Notes under the pieces: generated by a model | The model's database searches: none | What the model was told of the DNA's origin: nothing | What the model saw: the letters and a program-made list of their open reading frames with translations, nothing else | Part shown: in pieces, positions 1 to 9,262 of the stretch | Numbering within the stretch: position 1 is the stretch's first letter | How the letters are laid out: each line of letters opens with the position of its first letter | Position numbers and translations under genes: made by a program | From: an uncultured Lentisphaeria bacterium | GTDB taxonomy: Bacteria; Verrucomicrobiota; Lentisphaeria; Victivallales; UBA1829 | Direction of reading: 5' to 3' | DNA: 32,865 nt | Assembly: GCA_949287225.1 (NCBI GenBank) | Contig: CASEFP010000252.1 | Coordinates: forward strand, 1 to 32,865

Positions 1-1
1 C

Positions 2-703
2 GAGCGTTACAACACAACGGCGGAAATCTTCGGTGTGTCCAACATGGAGCTTCTGGAGGAGAATTTCCTCCGGGCGGCCATTGTATTTCAGGATTTTCTG
101 ACAGAGGAAGTCCGAAAGCGTTTTCCTTATACCCAGTTCATCAGCGTCAACAACCGGATACCCGGATGTGCATTTGTCTGTTCCGATGAAAAACAGGGCA
201 TTGCCCTTGCCTTCAATCATCTCCGGGATGCAGGACATCGGCGGATCGCGCTGCTGCTTCCGAATACCAGTTCCAGCAGCAGTGTTGTGCTGCGCCGTGC
301 CGCCTTCTGTGAACTGTCCGCGAATACGGGAATCCAGGATCTTGAATCCATGATCGCCATTCTTCTGCCCCATCCGTTTGAAAACCTCATCCGGCTGCTG
401 CGCTCCGCGAAACCTGACGCGCTGCTGGTCGCCGGGGAAGACATGCTTTTCCAGGCAAATTATGCGGTCTCGATGCTGGGGCTGCACGTTCCGGATGATC
501 TTTCCATTGTCAGTTACGAAAATTCCTATGCCTCGTGCTATATGGTGCCGCCGCATACCACGGTGGCGCAGGATTATGAACATCTTGCCGAAAGTGCGGT
601 CCTGCTTGCGCGGAAGGTCCTTCTGGAAAACGCAGTCATCGCGGATTCCGAGATCACTCTGCCGAACAGACTGATTGAACGTGATTCCGTGAAACGGAAA
701 TAG
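2..703 (+). CDS. LacI/GalR-type regulator, 5'-truncated
   Basis: This is the C-terminal ~233 residues of a LacI/GalR-family transcription regulator; the reading frame is open back to the window edge, so the helix-turn-helix and the start lie outside. What is present is the periplasmic-binding-protein-like ligand domain. Visible family signs are the '[21 protein letters not shown]' type segment around residues 58-80, the 'LVAGEDMLF' strand, '[12 protein letters not shown]' and the closing '[13 protein letters not shown]', which match the end of typical LacI regulators. Family members bind a sugar or sugar derivative and switch an operator on or off. The neighbours (heparinase-like lyase and exported polysaccharide-type proteins) suggest it controls that downstream cluster, but this is inference. 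It ends with TAG. A short gap separates it from the broken prepilin-like gene on the same strand. Confidence 0.85.
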   Translation, partial: ERYNTTAEIFGVSNMELLEENFLRAAIVFQDFLTEEVRKRFPYTQFISVNNRIPGCAFVCSDEKQGIALAFNHLRDAGHRRIALLLPNTSSSSSVVLRRAAFCELSANTGIQDLESMIAILLPHPFENLIRLLRSAKPDALLVAGEDMLFQANYAVSMLGLHVPDDLSIVSYENSYASCYMVPPHTTVAQDYEHLAESAVLLARKVLLENAVIADSEITLPNRLIERDSVKRK

Positions 704-768
704 GACGATCCCATGCAGCGGAAAGTGAATCAAGTGTATGCCGCGCAGACTGCGGCGGGAGGATGAAA

Positions 769-1626
769 ATGCACCATCGTTTTATAAAAACAAATTCAAA
801 GAAAAACATGTCCGCGGTAATTTCCCGGCATCTGCAATGCAATGATGGAATAGAAAATGCTTTTCAGAAAAAGAGGGCTTATTTCACATTAATTGAACTT
901 CTTATAGTTATCAGCATCATCGCCATTCTGGCCGTCCTTCTTCTTCCCGCATTGAACAGAGCCCGGGACACGGCATACAGGGCCGTATGCCTGAACAATT
1001 TCAAACAGATCGGTGTTGCGCAGGGGAATTACAGTCTTGATTTTTCCGACTGGATCATCGCTTCGAAAGTCCGCAAAAACAACGAGGACGCCTACTGGAT
1101 GTACGTTCTGGCCGGCAAAACCAAGGTTCTTGGCAGAAATCTCGGGAACGGATACGGTACAGCATATTACGGTTACGCCCTGACCAGAGGAAGTTATGCC
1201 TGCCCGGCGGAACCCAGGCCTTTCAACAGCTCCTCCGCGGACGGGTTCAAATACACGCATATCGGCGCAAACCGCTGTCTCACCGGGGATCAGCATGAAA
1301 GTGCGACAGACTCGGACCGCAATTTCTTCCGGCGCCTCAACGCGCTGTAGAATCCCACCCTGGCGCTTTTCGCCATGGACAGCAACATGCAGAATGACTG
1401 CCGCTTTGCCTCCATTCTTTTTGCCTCCTTCCGCCATGGCATACGCGAATACCGTCCCAGCGGCACTTATACCCAGCTGCCGCGCTCCGGCGGAATCTGC
1501 AACGCCGTCTATATGGATGGTCATGCGGCGGGAAACACTTATACGGAATATCTGAAGGGGGATACATCCGCGGGCGCACCCCTCAAACGGGGATATGACT
1601 TTGACAAGAAAACAGACAGACCCTGA
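769..1626 (+). pseudogene. Prepilin-like DUF1559-type protein, interrupted by in-frame TAG
   Basis: The gene encodes a type IV pilin/pseudopilin-like protein with the class motif FTLIELL followed by a hydrophobic stretch ([22 protein letters not shown]), then a globular domain ending in 'VYMDGHA', the DG-H signature of DUF1559-type proteins. The frame is open from 769 to 1626 except for one TAG at 1348-1350, in the middle of a conserved 'RRLNAL-x-NPTLALFAMD' segment; both halves are in the same frame and both look like good family sequence. A single change from CAG or AAG would give the stop, so a recent nonsense mutation is likely; readthrough or suppression is the alternative. The start at 769 is chosen over 763 because GGGAGG (757-762) touches the first ATG but lies 6 nt from the second. 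The ~37-residue leader before FTLIELL is unusually long for this family. Confidence 0.75.
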
Positions 1627-1642
1627 TTCCGGGAGGTGAGCC

Positions 1643-3367
1643 ATGTCCGGACATCTCTCTCATTTTCAGCCGCCGCTTCCAGATGCGTTGTACCGGGAAA
1701 AGGATTTCTTTTCGCTCTATCCACTGGATGGCGGCGGTTATTTCATACACAGCAGCCTCCTCGGCACTCTTCGCGATGAAGAGATCTGCGATAAAATCCT
1801 CTCCGGGGCACTGGATGAATTCGGGACTCTCCCGGAGCTGGATTTCCGGCGTTTCGAAGACTGGTCCACAATTGAAAAAACATCCTGGATCAACCGCCTC
1901 TACTTTCTTGTACCGATGGCAAAAACGGCCATGCTGCGCAACGACCGGCAGCTGGGAAGTCTGATCCGGAAAACGATTTTCGCTTTTTACAGAAACAATC
2001 CTCCGCCGGAAAGCAGAGAGGAAATCCTGGCGCATTGGAAGGCTCAGGAATACCGGCGGGATCATGATTACAATCTTTGCGGAATCACCTCCGGACCGGC
2101 GGATTACCAATGGTTTGACTTTCAGGTGGCCTCCCGTGTGATTCATATCCTGCTGGCCGCGTATTTTCTGCGCGGAATGGAGCTGTTCGACAGCAGCGAT
2201 CTGGAAAAGCTGGATACGATCATCCGGGACCATGCACGGATCATTCATACGGTGGAAGCCGAATACCGCCGTCCGGAGAAAGGCGACAACCATCAGGTCA
2301 TCCGCGCCCTTGCCCTGATTTATGCGGCATCGTATTTCGAAATTGACACACCTTCCTCCGCGGAATGGATGCGTCTGGGGGTAAACCTGATTGATTTTCA
2401 TCTCCGCGAAGACTATTTCCCCGACGGACTTCTGGCGGAGATCAGTCCATCCTATCATATGTTCGAGACCTGGATGGGGCGTGATGCCGCACTCCTGGCC
2501 TCACGTCACTCGTTTCCACTTTCCGCGGCGGCGGAAAGGCGGCTGGAAAACGCGTTTCTGGCGATTGAGAGACTTCTTCTCCCGTCCGGATGTCTGCCGG
2601 CAATCAACGACGGCTATCCATTTCCCGCCGGTCCTTTCCGGGCAAGTCTGCCGCAACCCCCGAAGGTGGAGGAGTGCCTGCGTTTTTCCGATGCCGGAAT
2701 CGCGGTCTGCCGCAGAAATCCTTTCTTTGTTCTCCTTGACGCATCTCCCGGCACAGGACAGCAGTCCCATTATCACGCGGGGAAAAATGCAATCACCTTC
2801 TGGTGCTGCGGCATTCCATTCCTGATCGACAGCGGATGCTGCAGTTATGACGATCCGGATTTCAGCGCATGGTTCAAAACAGCCGCCGCCCACTCCTCAC
2901 TGCTTGTGAACGGACAGGGGGATGGTGTTCTGCGCGGCTTGTACGACTGGGAAACCGTTGCGGAGACCTCGCTTTCCGAGTGGAAGGACAATGGAGAAAC
3001 TGCGGTCGCCGCCGGCACTCTGCGGACATCGGCCCCCGGATGGGAAGGGGTTGCATGGACGCGGGAAGTGCGGATTGATTCCCGTCTGACGCTTCTCGAC
3101 ACCGTGACGATGGAAGAGGAAAAGGAACTTTGTTTCTCTTTCGTCCTGGATTCCGGAGTCAGTGCCGAAATCCGGAAAAACACCATAAGACTGCGTCGGG
3201 ACGGAATGGTCCTGCGATGCGATGCGGAAAGTACACATCCCATGCAGTGGAAAAAGATTGCGGGAAAAGTGTTTACCGATAGTGGAAAACGCTCCTCTCA
3301 GATTCTGATCTGCACGCTGTATGGGCAAAATATCACTCTGAAAACCTGCTGGAGCAAGGAGATGTGA
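1643..3367 (+). CDS. Heparinase II/III-like polysaccharide lyase family protein
   Basis: The 574-residue protein has the layout of heparinase II/III and alginate-lyase-like enzymes, which cleave uronic-acid-containing polysaccharides by beta-elimination: an alpha/alpha-barrel N-terminal half and a beta-sandwich C-terminal half. Visible family motifs are GDNH at 214-217, the E-x-SPSYH segment at 266-272, and 'SHYHAGKNAITFW' at 375-387, followed by 'IPFLIDSG' and 'AAAHSSLLVNG' near 414-424, which corresponds to the family pattern around the conserved histidines. No signal peptide is seen, so it appears cytoplasmic, or it acts on imported oligosaccharides. A strong ribosome site GGGAGGTGAG precedes the ATG. 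The stop is followed after one base by the next gene, so it is cotranscribed with the exported 1086-residue protein and the serine hydrolase. The exact substrate and PL family cannot be told from sequence reading. Confidence 0.85.
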   Translation: MSGHLSHFQPPLPDALYREKDFFSLYPLDGGGYFIHSSLLGTLRDEEICDKILSGALDEFGTLPELDFRRFEDWSTIEKTSWINRLYFLVPMAKTAMLRNDRQLGSLIRKTIFAFYRNNPPPESREEILAHWKAQEYRRDHDYNLCGITSGPADYQWFDFQVASRVIHILLAAYFLRGMELFDSSDLEKLDTIIRDHARIIHTVEAEYRRPEKGDNHQVIRALALIYAASYFEIDTPSSAEWMRLGVNLIDFHLREDYFPDGLLAEISPSYHMFETWMGRDAALLASRHSFPLSAAAERRLENAFLAIERLLLPSGCLPAINDGYPFPAGPFRASLPQPPKVEECLRFSDAGIAVCRRNPFFVLLDASPGTGQQSHYHAGKNAITFWCCGIPFLIDSGCCSYDDPDFSAWFKTAAAHSSLLVNGQGDGVLRGLYDWETVAETSLSEWKDNGETAVAAGTLRTSAPGWEGVAWTREVRIDSRLTLLDTVTMEEEKELCFSFVLDSGVSAEIRKNTIRLRRDGMVLRCDAESTHPMQWKKIAGKVFTDSGKRSSQILICTLYGQNITLKTCWSKEM

Positions 3368-3368
3368 C

Positions 3369-6300
3369 ATGAAAATCAAACTGATAACCGCATTGTTTCT
3401 GGTATCCGCGTGGATCTTCGCGGAGAATCCCCTGCCGCCCGGATGGCGGGATGCCTGCAAAGCAAAATCCCGGGGGACGTATTGCAGCGATTCCTCAGTG
3501 AAGCTGGGAAGTTCCGCCTCTCTCCGTATGGAGGCCGGAAAAGCGGGCAAGGCAGTGGTTCTTGAGAAAGTCTTCCGGATGCCGCCGGGATCCATGGCGG
3601 TCATCTCCTTTTTTTCCAGAGGGGAAAACATCGTCACACAGAAACAGGATTCTCCGCCGAATTATTATGGAACGATTGTGCGCGCGCAGGACTCCAATGG
3701 GATTTATCTTGGTGCGGCAAGTCCGAAAGGCAGCTGGAAAACCATGTACGGCACCTTCGACTGGAGGAAAACCCAGTTCACGGTGAAAACGCCGGCGGAC
3801 GGAAAGATCTTCGTGCATTTGCGCCTGATCGCGGATCAGGGGATTGCCTGGTATGACCGGGTTGATGTCCGGGCTTTATCCCCGGTCGGAAAAAAGGCAG
3901 AGCATCTGAAATCCCAGCTCTTTCCCGTGGATTTCCAGAACGGTGAATATGCGTTGTCAACCGATGTGCCGGGCATGTTCTTTCTGGATCTCAAGGGTCA
4001 TGGTCCCCTGTACCGAAAGAAAATCGTCCGGATGGAATGGGAGCTGCCGCCGTTTCTGGTCCTCCTCGGTGCTGAGCATGCAAAACCGGAGTTCGGAAAA
4101 GACGCCGTCCGCTACCGTCCGGCGGAAATCCGGAATCACAGCATTCTTCTCCCGGTCGCGATGACGGCCCAGCTCCGGACCGATCGTTTTGCATGGCGGA
4201 ATTTTCTCCGGATTTATCTGAAAGCGAAACCGGAGGGCATCTCCCGCAAGGCGCAGGTCAGATATCGTATGCTGGTGGACGGAAAATCGGGCAGCTGGAA
4301 ACAGTTTCAGATTTCCGTGCTTCCCCCCATGAAACCGGCGAAACGGAAAACAAAATCGTTTTCCGTGACCATTATGGAACCGATCTCCCAGGCATCGGCT
4401 TATCCGGAAGTGCGGGAAAGTTATGCCGCATACTGGAACAGCCTTGCGGAACGGGTGGAGGCTTCGCTCCCCCAATGGTTTGAACGTTATCCGGAACAGG
4501 AAAAAGCCGCTTATCTGAAACATTTCAATCCCTTTTATTTCATGGCGGCAGGGAAATCAACTCCGCTTCTCCGGACGACTCCGGACATTGGGGGGAAAAC
4601 CTGGCGCGGCAGAAAGATTCCGCCATTGATCGACGCGGCGGGAAAACCGAAATCGCACGGGGGAAAAGCGGAAATCGCGCCATGGTACCTGATTGAAGAC
4701 CCGGACGGTATTTTCTGGGACGAACTGTTCCCGGCGGAAATCCGCAGACTGGCCTCATCCGTGCCGGAAGTGAAAGAGATCGTCTGGGACTTTGAACCGG
4801 GAACCGATCACGGCTACGACGCCGTAAACCGCGCACGCTTTGCAAAACAGCTGGGACTGCGGGAGGTGCCGGATCTTGCCGCAATCCGCAGCAGACATAC
4901 TGCCGCATGGGCAAAATTCCGAATGGAACAGAACCATCAGATCATCCGCAGATTCTCCGCCGCGCTGCGGAAACATTTTCCCGGTCTGAAATTTCTGCTC
5001 TGCACAGATAATCTTTCCCATGGGAAGGCCCCCGTCTCCGCATGGTGTGCCGTAGACATCCGCCAGATAGACGACGCCGTTGACGGTTACCGCAACATGC
5101 CGTATTACACCGGAGAACCTTTCTATCTGGATGTGGCGTTCAATCTCAAATCCGTCCGGAAACCCCAGGTGTTTCTGATCGACCCGTCGGAAATGCTGAT
5201 CCGCTATTTCCTTCGTTATACTCCGCAGACCGTGGTGCAGAATATCATTGCCGCCGCCTTCCTGAACAGCGGCGGACTCGCTTTCTGGCAGTATGACTGC
5301 TTCGACGCACGCTATCTCCAGGCAATTCGGAAAGCTTATGGCGCACTTGCGGAAGTGGAGGATATTTCCCGGAACGGAGTATCCGCCGACGGGGAGCTGA
5401 CCTGCCGGGCGGAAAATGTCACTCGCGTGGAATGGGAGGAAAACGGACGGAAATCCTCTTTTATCCATCCGGATTTCTCCAATAGGAAAGCGCTCCTGAA
5501 AAAGAAGAACGGGGAATACGCTCTGATGCTTCTGAATTATCACCGGGAACGGAATCTCATTCTGCGCATTTCCATATCCGGAATGCCGCCGGGACGCTAC
5601 CAGGTTGCAGACGTGATGGAACAGATTGCCTATCCGGATGCCGATCCGGGAAAAGGTTTTCTTGTCAAGCTCAGCCCCGATGGCGCGGCGCTGCTGCGCA
5701 TTTCACGGAAAGGACGGGAACAATATGCCGGACGTGTTTCCCAGCAGGAACTTCAAGCGGAGCTCATCCGGGAGGAGCACCTGAACAAGACGGATAATTA
5801 TTCCGAACGGATTGAAAACAAAGACGGCTCCATCCGCTGGACCATGCCGCCGGAATTTTCCAAGCCGGTGCTTGCCATGGAATGCGGAAAATCCAGAATC
5901 CATCTTTCGCCGGAAACCGGCACGGTCTGCGGCTGGTTCCCCGCTTCCGCGGGCGATCTGCTTGCCTGGCATGACACCAGAGGGGTTCTGGGGGAAATCC
6001 GCCTTAACGATATCCGGCAGTCCCTGGAACCTTTTTCCGTGGTTTCCAAGCGTTTGAAGGACGGAGCCGGAGAGATTGAACTGCAGAGCGCAGTCGGGGC
6101 CTTTGCCGGAGCCAATCCGGAGGAGAATCCGCTTGAGGGACTGCAGATCAGCTCCCGCATTCAGCTGCCCGCCACGGGAAACGAACTGCGGTTTGCAATC
6201 ACCCTGACAAACCGTTCTCCGCATGGGAAACCGATGGTCGTTGACTGGCGTTTCTTCATGAATACCTGTCTCGGAAGCGCTTTTTCCGGTTTGACGCCGC

Positions 6301-6629
6301 CGAAAAAAATCACCCGTTTTTTCAGCGGAAACGAGCTGCTTCCCGAATCCTCCTGGATGCTGCTCCGGAAAGGATGGAAGGCGCCGTTTGCGGAACACGG
6401 CAGACGGGATCTGGTCTGGGATGGAGCGATTCCTTCGCAAGTTGCCGGAATAAAGAACATCTCCGAAACACTGATTCTGAAACTTCCGGAAAGCGCATAC
6501 GGCGTCTATTCCTGGCAGAATGACGCCATGGCGACCTGGGAGCCGCTGTTCCGGACCACGCTTTCCGCAGGACAGAGCAAAACATTTCCAATAACACTGA
6601 TTTTTCATAAAGGAGCAAAAAACAGATGA
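3369..6629 (+). CDS. Large exported glycoside-hydrolase-like protein, CBM-like N-terminus
   Basis: This 1086-residue protein starts with a clear signal peptide (residues 1-18, cleavage after IFA). Residues ~20-155 read like a jelly-roll carbohydrate-binding domain of the CBM4/9 kind, with the phrase 'SWKTMYGTF' and the closing 'AWYDRVDVRAL'. Residues ~340-720 look like a TIM-barrel: 'EIVWDFEPGTDHGYD', 'KFLLCTDNLSHG', 'FWQYDCFDARYL'. The acidic residues in WDFEPG and QYDCFD are candidate active-site or structural positions, but I cannot assign a glycoside hydrolase family. The rest (~770-1086) is beta-rich and may be an accessory sandwich. The start is supported by AAGGAG upstream. It lies between the lyase (1-nt gap) and the serine hydrolase (4-nt ATGA overlap), so it is part of one operon and probably acts on the same glycan in the periplasm or at the surface. 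Confidence 0.75.
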   Translation: MKIKLITALFLVSAWIFAENPLPPGWRDACKAKSRGTYCSDSSVKLGSSASLRMEAGKAGKAVVLEKVFRMPPGSMAVISFFSRGENIVTQKQDSPPNYYGTIVRAQDSNGIYLGAASPKGSWKTMYGTFDWRKTQFTVKTPADGKIFVHLRLIADQGIAWYDRVDVRALSPVGKKAEHLKSQLFPVDFQNGEYALSTDVPGMFFLDLKGHGPLYRKKIVRMEWELPPFLVLLGAEHAKPEFGKDAVRYRPAEIRNHSILLPVAMTAQLRTDRFAWRNFLRIYLKAKPEGISRKAQVRYRMLVDGKSGSWKQFQISVLPPMKPAKRKTKSFSVTIMEPISQASAYPEVRESYAAYWNSLAERVEASLPQWFERYPEQEKAAYLKHFNPFYFMAAGKSTPLLRTTPDIGGKTWRGRKIPPLIDAAGKPKSHGGKAEIAPWYLIEDPDGIFWDELFPAEIRRLASSVPEVKEIVWDFEPGTDHGYDAVNRARFAKQLGLREVPDLAAIRSRHTAAWAKFRMEQNHQIIRRFSAALRKHFPGLKFLLCTDNLSHGKAPVSAWCAVDIRQIDDAVDGYRNMPYYTGEPFYLDVAFNLKSVRKPQVFLIDPSEMLIRYFLRYTPQTVVQNIIAAAFLNSGGLAFWQYDCFDARYLQAIRKAYGALAEVEDISRNGVSADGELTCRAENVTRVEWEENGRKSSFIHPDFSNRKALLKKKNGEYALMLLNYHRERNLILRISISGMPPGRYQVADVMEQIAYPDADPGKGFLVKLSPDGAALLRISRKGREQYAGRVSQQELQAELIREEHLNKTDNYSERIENKDGSIRWTMPPEFSKPVLAMECGKSRIHLSPETGTVCGWFPASAGDLLAWHDTRGVLGEIRLNDIRQSLEPFSVVSKRLKDGAGEIELQSAVGAFAGANPEENPLEGLQISSRIQLPATGNELRFAITLTNRSPHGKPMVVDWRFFMNTCLGSAFSGLTPPKKITRFFSGNELLPESSWMLLRKGWKAPFAEHGRRDLVWDGAIPSQVAGIKNISETLILKLPESAYGVYSWQNDAMATWEPLFRTTLSAGQSKTFPITLIFHKGAKNR

Positions 6630-7702
6630 CCGATTTCCGGACACTCATCAGAAAGCAACTGGATGAAGAACTGATTTACGGATGTGTTGTCATGGCCGGT
6701 GACAGCAGGAAGGATTTTCTGCTTGAGGCATACGGCTTCGCCGACAGGATCACAGCGGAAAAAATGAAGACGGATTCCATCTTTGATCTGGCAAGCATCA
6801 CAAAGCCCGTGGGCTGCGCAACGCTTGCGGCAATCTGTCAGGAGGAGGGGCTTCTGAATCTGGACCGGCCGTTTACGGATTACCTTCCGAAACATCGCGC
6901 CTCTTTTGAGCAGCCTCCTACCGTCCGGCAGCTCGGCGCCCATATCAGCGGACTGGATTGCGAGCGGCCTTATGACCGTTTCCAGTCGGCAGGGGGAGAA
7001 CAGCTGGTCGACGCCTTTTACGATCTCGGTCCGGTTGCGCCGCCCGGGCGGAATTTTGTTTATTCATGCGGCAATTATCTGCTGCTCGGCCTGATTGTGG
7101 AATCCGTTTCCGGGCGTCCCATTCATGCGCTCGCAAAGGAAAAGATCTTTCAGGTGCTGGGGATGGGGGATACGGAATGGGGGATGCCGCGTCCCGATCA
7201 GCTGCACCGAGTCGTTCATCCGCATCTCGTGACAACCCATGGAGCCGTTGCACTGGAAAGACTTTCCGAGGAACTGCGCCGTTACCGGGAGGAGGACTCC
7301 CTTCCGTCTGATGAGACCGCGCAGGGAGCTCTGCCGCACCGCGTCGGAAATGCCGGCATGTTTTCAACGGCATCTGATCTGGCCCGTTTCGCCAGAATGA
7401 TGCTGACAGAAACGCCGCAGATCTTCCGGGCGCAGACACGCGAGGAACTGTTCCGCTGCTGCACGCCGCCGGGAATCCACCGCCGCAGTTTCGGCTGGGA
7501 TATGGAACCGATCGGAGGACTGTTTTCCGAGGCGGCGATCCATCATTCCGGATGGAGCGGCCAGAATCTCTGGATTGATCCGGAGAGCGGCTGTTTCTTC
7601 ATCATGCTGACCAATCGCAGTTCCACGGAATATGAGGCATGCAAATTCATGCGCCGCGAAACGGCCCGGGCCATGTATGAATTCCTGATGCAGCATCGTT
7701 GA
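6626..7702 (+). CDS. Beta-lactamase-family serine hydrolase (class C/esterase type)
   Basis: A 358-residue member of the beta-lactamase/penicillin-binding-protein-like serine hydrolases (Pfam Beta-lactamase), which includes esterases and peptidases. The nucleophile motif S-x-x-K is 'SITK' at 57-60, the second motif is 'YSC' at 146-148 in 'FVYSCGNYLLLG', and the third is 'HSG' at 307-309 in 'HHSGWSGQNLWIDPE', followed by the usual 'FFIMLTNR'. The middle motif is normally Y-x-N or Y-S-D; here the third position is Cys, which is a mild deviation. No signal peptide is seen. The ATG overlaps the stop of the preceding gene by four bases, and AAAGGAG lies upstream of it, so it is translationally coupled to the exported protein. 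A role as a deacylase or esterase on the cluster's glycan is possible, but it is inference. Confidence 0.88.
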   Translation: MTDFRTLIRKQLDEELIYGCVVMAGDSRKDFLLEAYGFADRITAEKMKTDSIFDLASITKPVGCATLAAICQEEGLLNLDRPFTDYLPKHRASFEQPPTVRQLGAHISGLDCERPYDRFQSAGGEQLVDAFYDLGPVAPPGRNFVYSCGNYLLLGLIVESVSGRPIHALAKEKIFQVLGMGDTEWGMPRPDQLHRVVHPHLVTTHGAVALERLSEELRRYREEDSLPSDETAQGALPHRVGNAGMFSTASDLARFARMMLTETPQIFRAQTREELFRCCTPPGIHRRSFGWDMEPIGGLFSEAAIHHSGWSGQNLWIDPESGCFFIMLTNRSSTEYEACKFMRRETARAMYEFLMQHR

Positions 7703-7846
7703 AAAGGGATGGAAACCTGTGTCGTTTGACTTCCGGTAAGGGTTTGCTCTTTCCATACCGCAGAAAAAGGGGGCGGATGAAGCCGTTTTTTCCGGAGCGG
7801 CCCGGAAGAGGACGTTCCTGCCGGGGGCACTGATATTTTAAGTTCT

Positions 7847-7883
7847 AAAAGCCCCGTCCCCGATGCCGAAAACGAGGCTTTTT
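7847..7883 (+). terminator. Rho-independent terminator after the lyase operon
   Basis: AAAAGCC(C)CGT at 7847-7857 pairs with ACG(A)GGCTTTTT at 7872-7883, leaving a ~14-nt loop and a T-run on the + strand. It lies ~145 bp after the serine hydrolase stop. The A-run on the other side would also let it act on - strand transcripts, but no - strand gene ends here. Confidence 0.75.
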
Positions 7884-8116
7884 AGGCAGAAAAGAACAAT
7901 GACAACCGGAAAATCAAAATCGTTTCCGGGATGAACGCATTCAGCCTGAAATTATAAATACAGTACGGAATCCGGAAAAAAATTCTTTTTGACACTGAAC
8001 CCTCCTCAAAACTCACGGGGAATGCGGAACGGGAAAACTCGATGTCGTTCCAAAGCCGCCCCGCTGTATTCATTCGTGACCGTTTGACATGAATTCTGTT
8101 TTTTCCTTTTTCAAAC

Positions 8117-8144
8117 TTGACATTCTAAAATGATAATGTATATT
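8117..8144 (+). promoter_or_regulatory. Sigma70-type promoter of the GntR/LacI-hybrid regulator gene
   Basis: TTGACA at 8117-8122 and TATATT at 8139-8144 are 16 bp apart in a strongly AT-rich stretch. This predicts a transcription start near 8151, just before the tandem repeat. Confidence 0.65.
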
Positions 8145-8158
8145 CTTATAATAAATAT

Positions 8159-8182
8159 CTGATAATAAAACTGATAATAAAA
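8159..8182 (+). repeat. Perfect 12-bp tandem repeat abutting a start codon
   Basis: CTGATAATAAAA occurs twice without spacer (8159-8170 and 8171-8182), one base before the ATG at 8184. It occupies the place where a Shine-Dalgarno sequence would be expected, and none is seen. It may be an operator for autoregulation or a translation-control element; both are inference. Confidence 0.85.
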
Positions 8183-8183
8183 A

Positions 8184-9248
8184 ATGAAATATAAAAAAAT
8201 TGTTTCTCAGATAAGAAAAGAGATTATGACTGGGGAACTCACCGGGACAATGCCCTCAATGCGAAGTCTGACGGAACGTTTTCAAGTCAGCCATCTGACC
8301 ATTCTGCATGTTTTCCGGGAGTTGTGCACGGAAGGCCTGATTATCGGCGGGATTAAAAAGAACTATGTGATCCGGGATGTGGTCCGGAGGGATAATCTGA
8401 TTCTGTGCTTGCTTCGTCCGCCGAAAGAAATTAATTTTCAGGATAATTTCGCCGCTGAAATGTGTACGGGAGTCATACGTTCCGCGGAAACGAATCACAT
8501 GAATGTCCTGTTCCCGCATCAGAATGCGGGAGTTCTTTATCATACCAGTGATGACGCATTTCTGCAGCAGATGTGCGCGGAAATGCGTCCGCTTTTCCCT
8601 TATATACGGGGTATCATTGCCGCCGCGTCCATTACCGATGAACAGCTGACGCAGTATATTCTGCCGTTCGCAGACGGGAAACCTGTTGTTCTGCTGAACC
8701 GGGATTCAGACATGGAGAACATCGGGAAAACTGTTTTCCCGACGGAACAGGGGTGCCGGGAACTTGCAGAGCTGATTTTGCGTCAGCATTGCAAATATTT
8801 TGTCCTCTGCCAGACAAATCTCACGACAGACCGGCGAAACGACCATACCCGTCTGATGAAAAAATTTCTGACAGGCGGCGGAATACCGGATTCGCAGATC
8901 GTTCTTATGGAGGGCATCGGGCGCGATGCGGATGACGCCGTCCGCTTCAAGCGCATTGCGGAAGAAATCAAGTCAGCCCCCGGAGAAACGCTGGTCTTTG
9001 TTTCCGCTTCAACGATGGCATGCTGTACTGCAAATGCACTCAAGGCAGCCGGTCTGACAGCAGGAAAAGACTACAAACTATGTTCTTTTGACGGAAAGAT
9101 CAGTGCTGAAATGCATGATCCCAAAATCACTTCGATACAGATTTCCGGCGATGAACTCGGACAGAAGGCAGTGGAACTGCTTTTGTCTGAAAATCCACGC
9201 CGCCGGGTCTATGTGAATTCGAAATTACTGTTGCGTGACACATTATGA
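8184..9248 (+). CDS. GntR-type HTH / LacI-type ligand-binding hybrid regulator
   Basis: A 354-residue regulator. Residues 1-~70 form a GntR-type winged helix: 'IVSQIRKEIMTGEL', then 'MPSMRSLTERFQVSHLT' as the recognition region, and 'LCTEGLIIGG'. The remainder is a periplasmic-binding-protein-like effector domain as in LacI/GalR: 'FPYIRGIIAAAS', 'GKPVVLLNRD', 'LVFVSASTMACCTANAL', 'YKLCSFDG', and 'ITSIQISGDELGQKAVELLL' at the end. Such hybrids (AraR-like) usually sense a sugar. The gene is preceded by a good promoter but has no ribosome site, and the tandem repeat sits right before its ATG. The downstream pyruvyl transferase-like gene begins at or just after this gene's stop, so the two are cotranscribed. 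The likely targets are itself and the downstream genes. Confidence 0.85.
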   Translation: MKYKKIVSQIRKEIMTGELTGTMPSMRSLTERFQVSHLTILHVFRELCTEGLIIGGIKKNYVIRDVVRRDNLILCLLRPPKEINFQDNFAAEMCTGVIRSAETNHMNVLFPHQNAGVLYHTSDDAFLQQMCAEMRPLFPYIRGIIAAASITDEQLTQYILPFADGKPVVLLNRDSDMENIGKTVFPTEQGCRELAELILRQHCKYFVLCQTNLTTDRRNDHTRLMKKFLTGGGIPDSQIVLMEGIGRDADDAVRFKRIAEEIKSAPGETLVFVSASTMACCTANALKAAGLTAGKDYKLCSFDGKISAEMHDPKITSIQISGDELGQKAVELLLSENPRRRVYVNSKLLLRDTL

Positions 9249-9262
9249 AAGAGGAAACAGGC

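Larger units (their letters stand above)
7703..8183. other. Intergenic region between two sugar-type gene clusters
   Basis: These 481 bases hold the terminator (7847-7883), a stretch with no recognisable gene (7884-8100), and an AT-rich promoter block (8101-8183) with a tandem repeat. A short - strand open frame at 7882-8073 has no ribosome site or recognisable protein and is not called. Confidence 0.6.

Noticed and set aside
889..2458. Two long - strand frames over the prepilin-like and lyase genes
   Set aside because: Both lie opposite clear + strand genes and encode low-quality Arg/Pro-rich sequence.
7882..8073. 63-codon - strand frame in the 7.7-8.2 kb gap
   Set aside because: No ribosome site, no recognisable product, and it begins inside the AT-rich promoter side.
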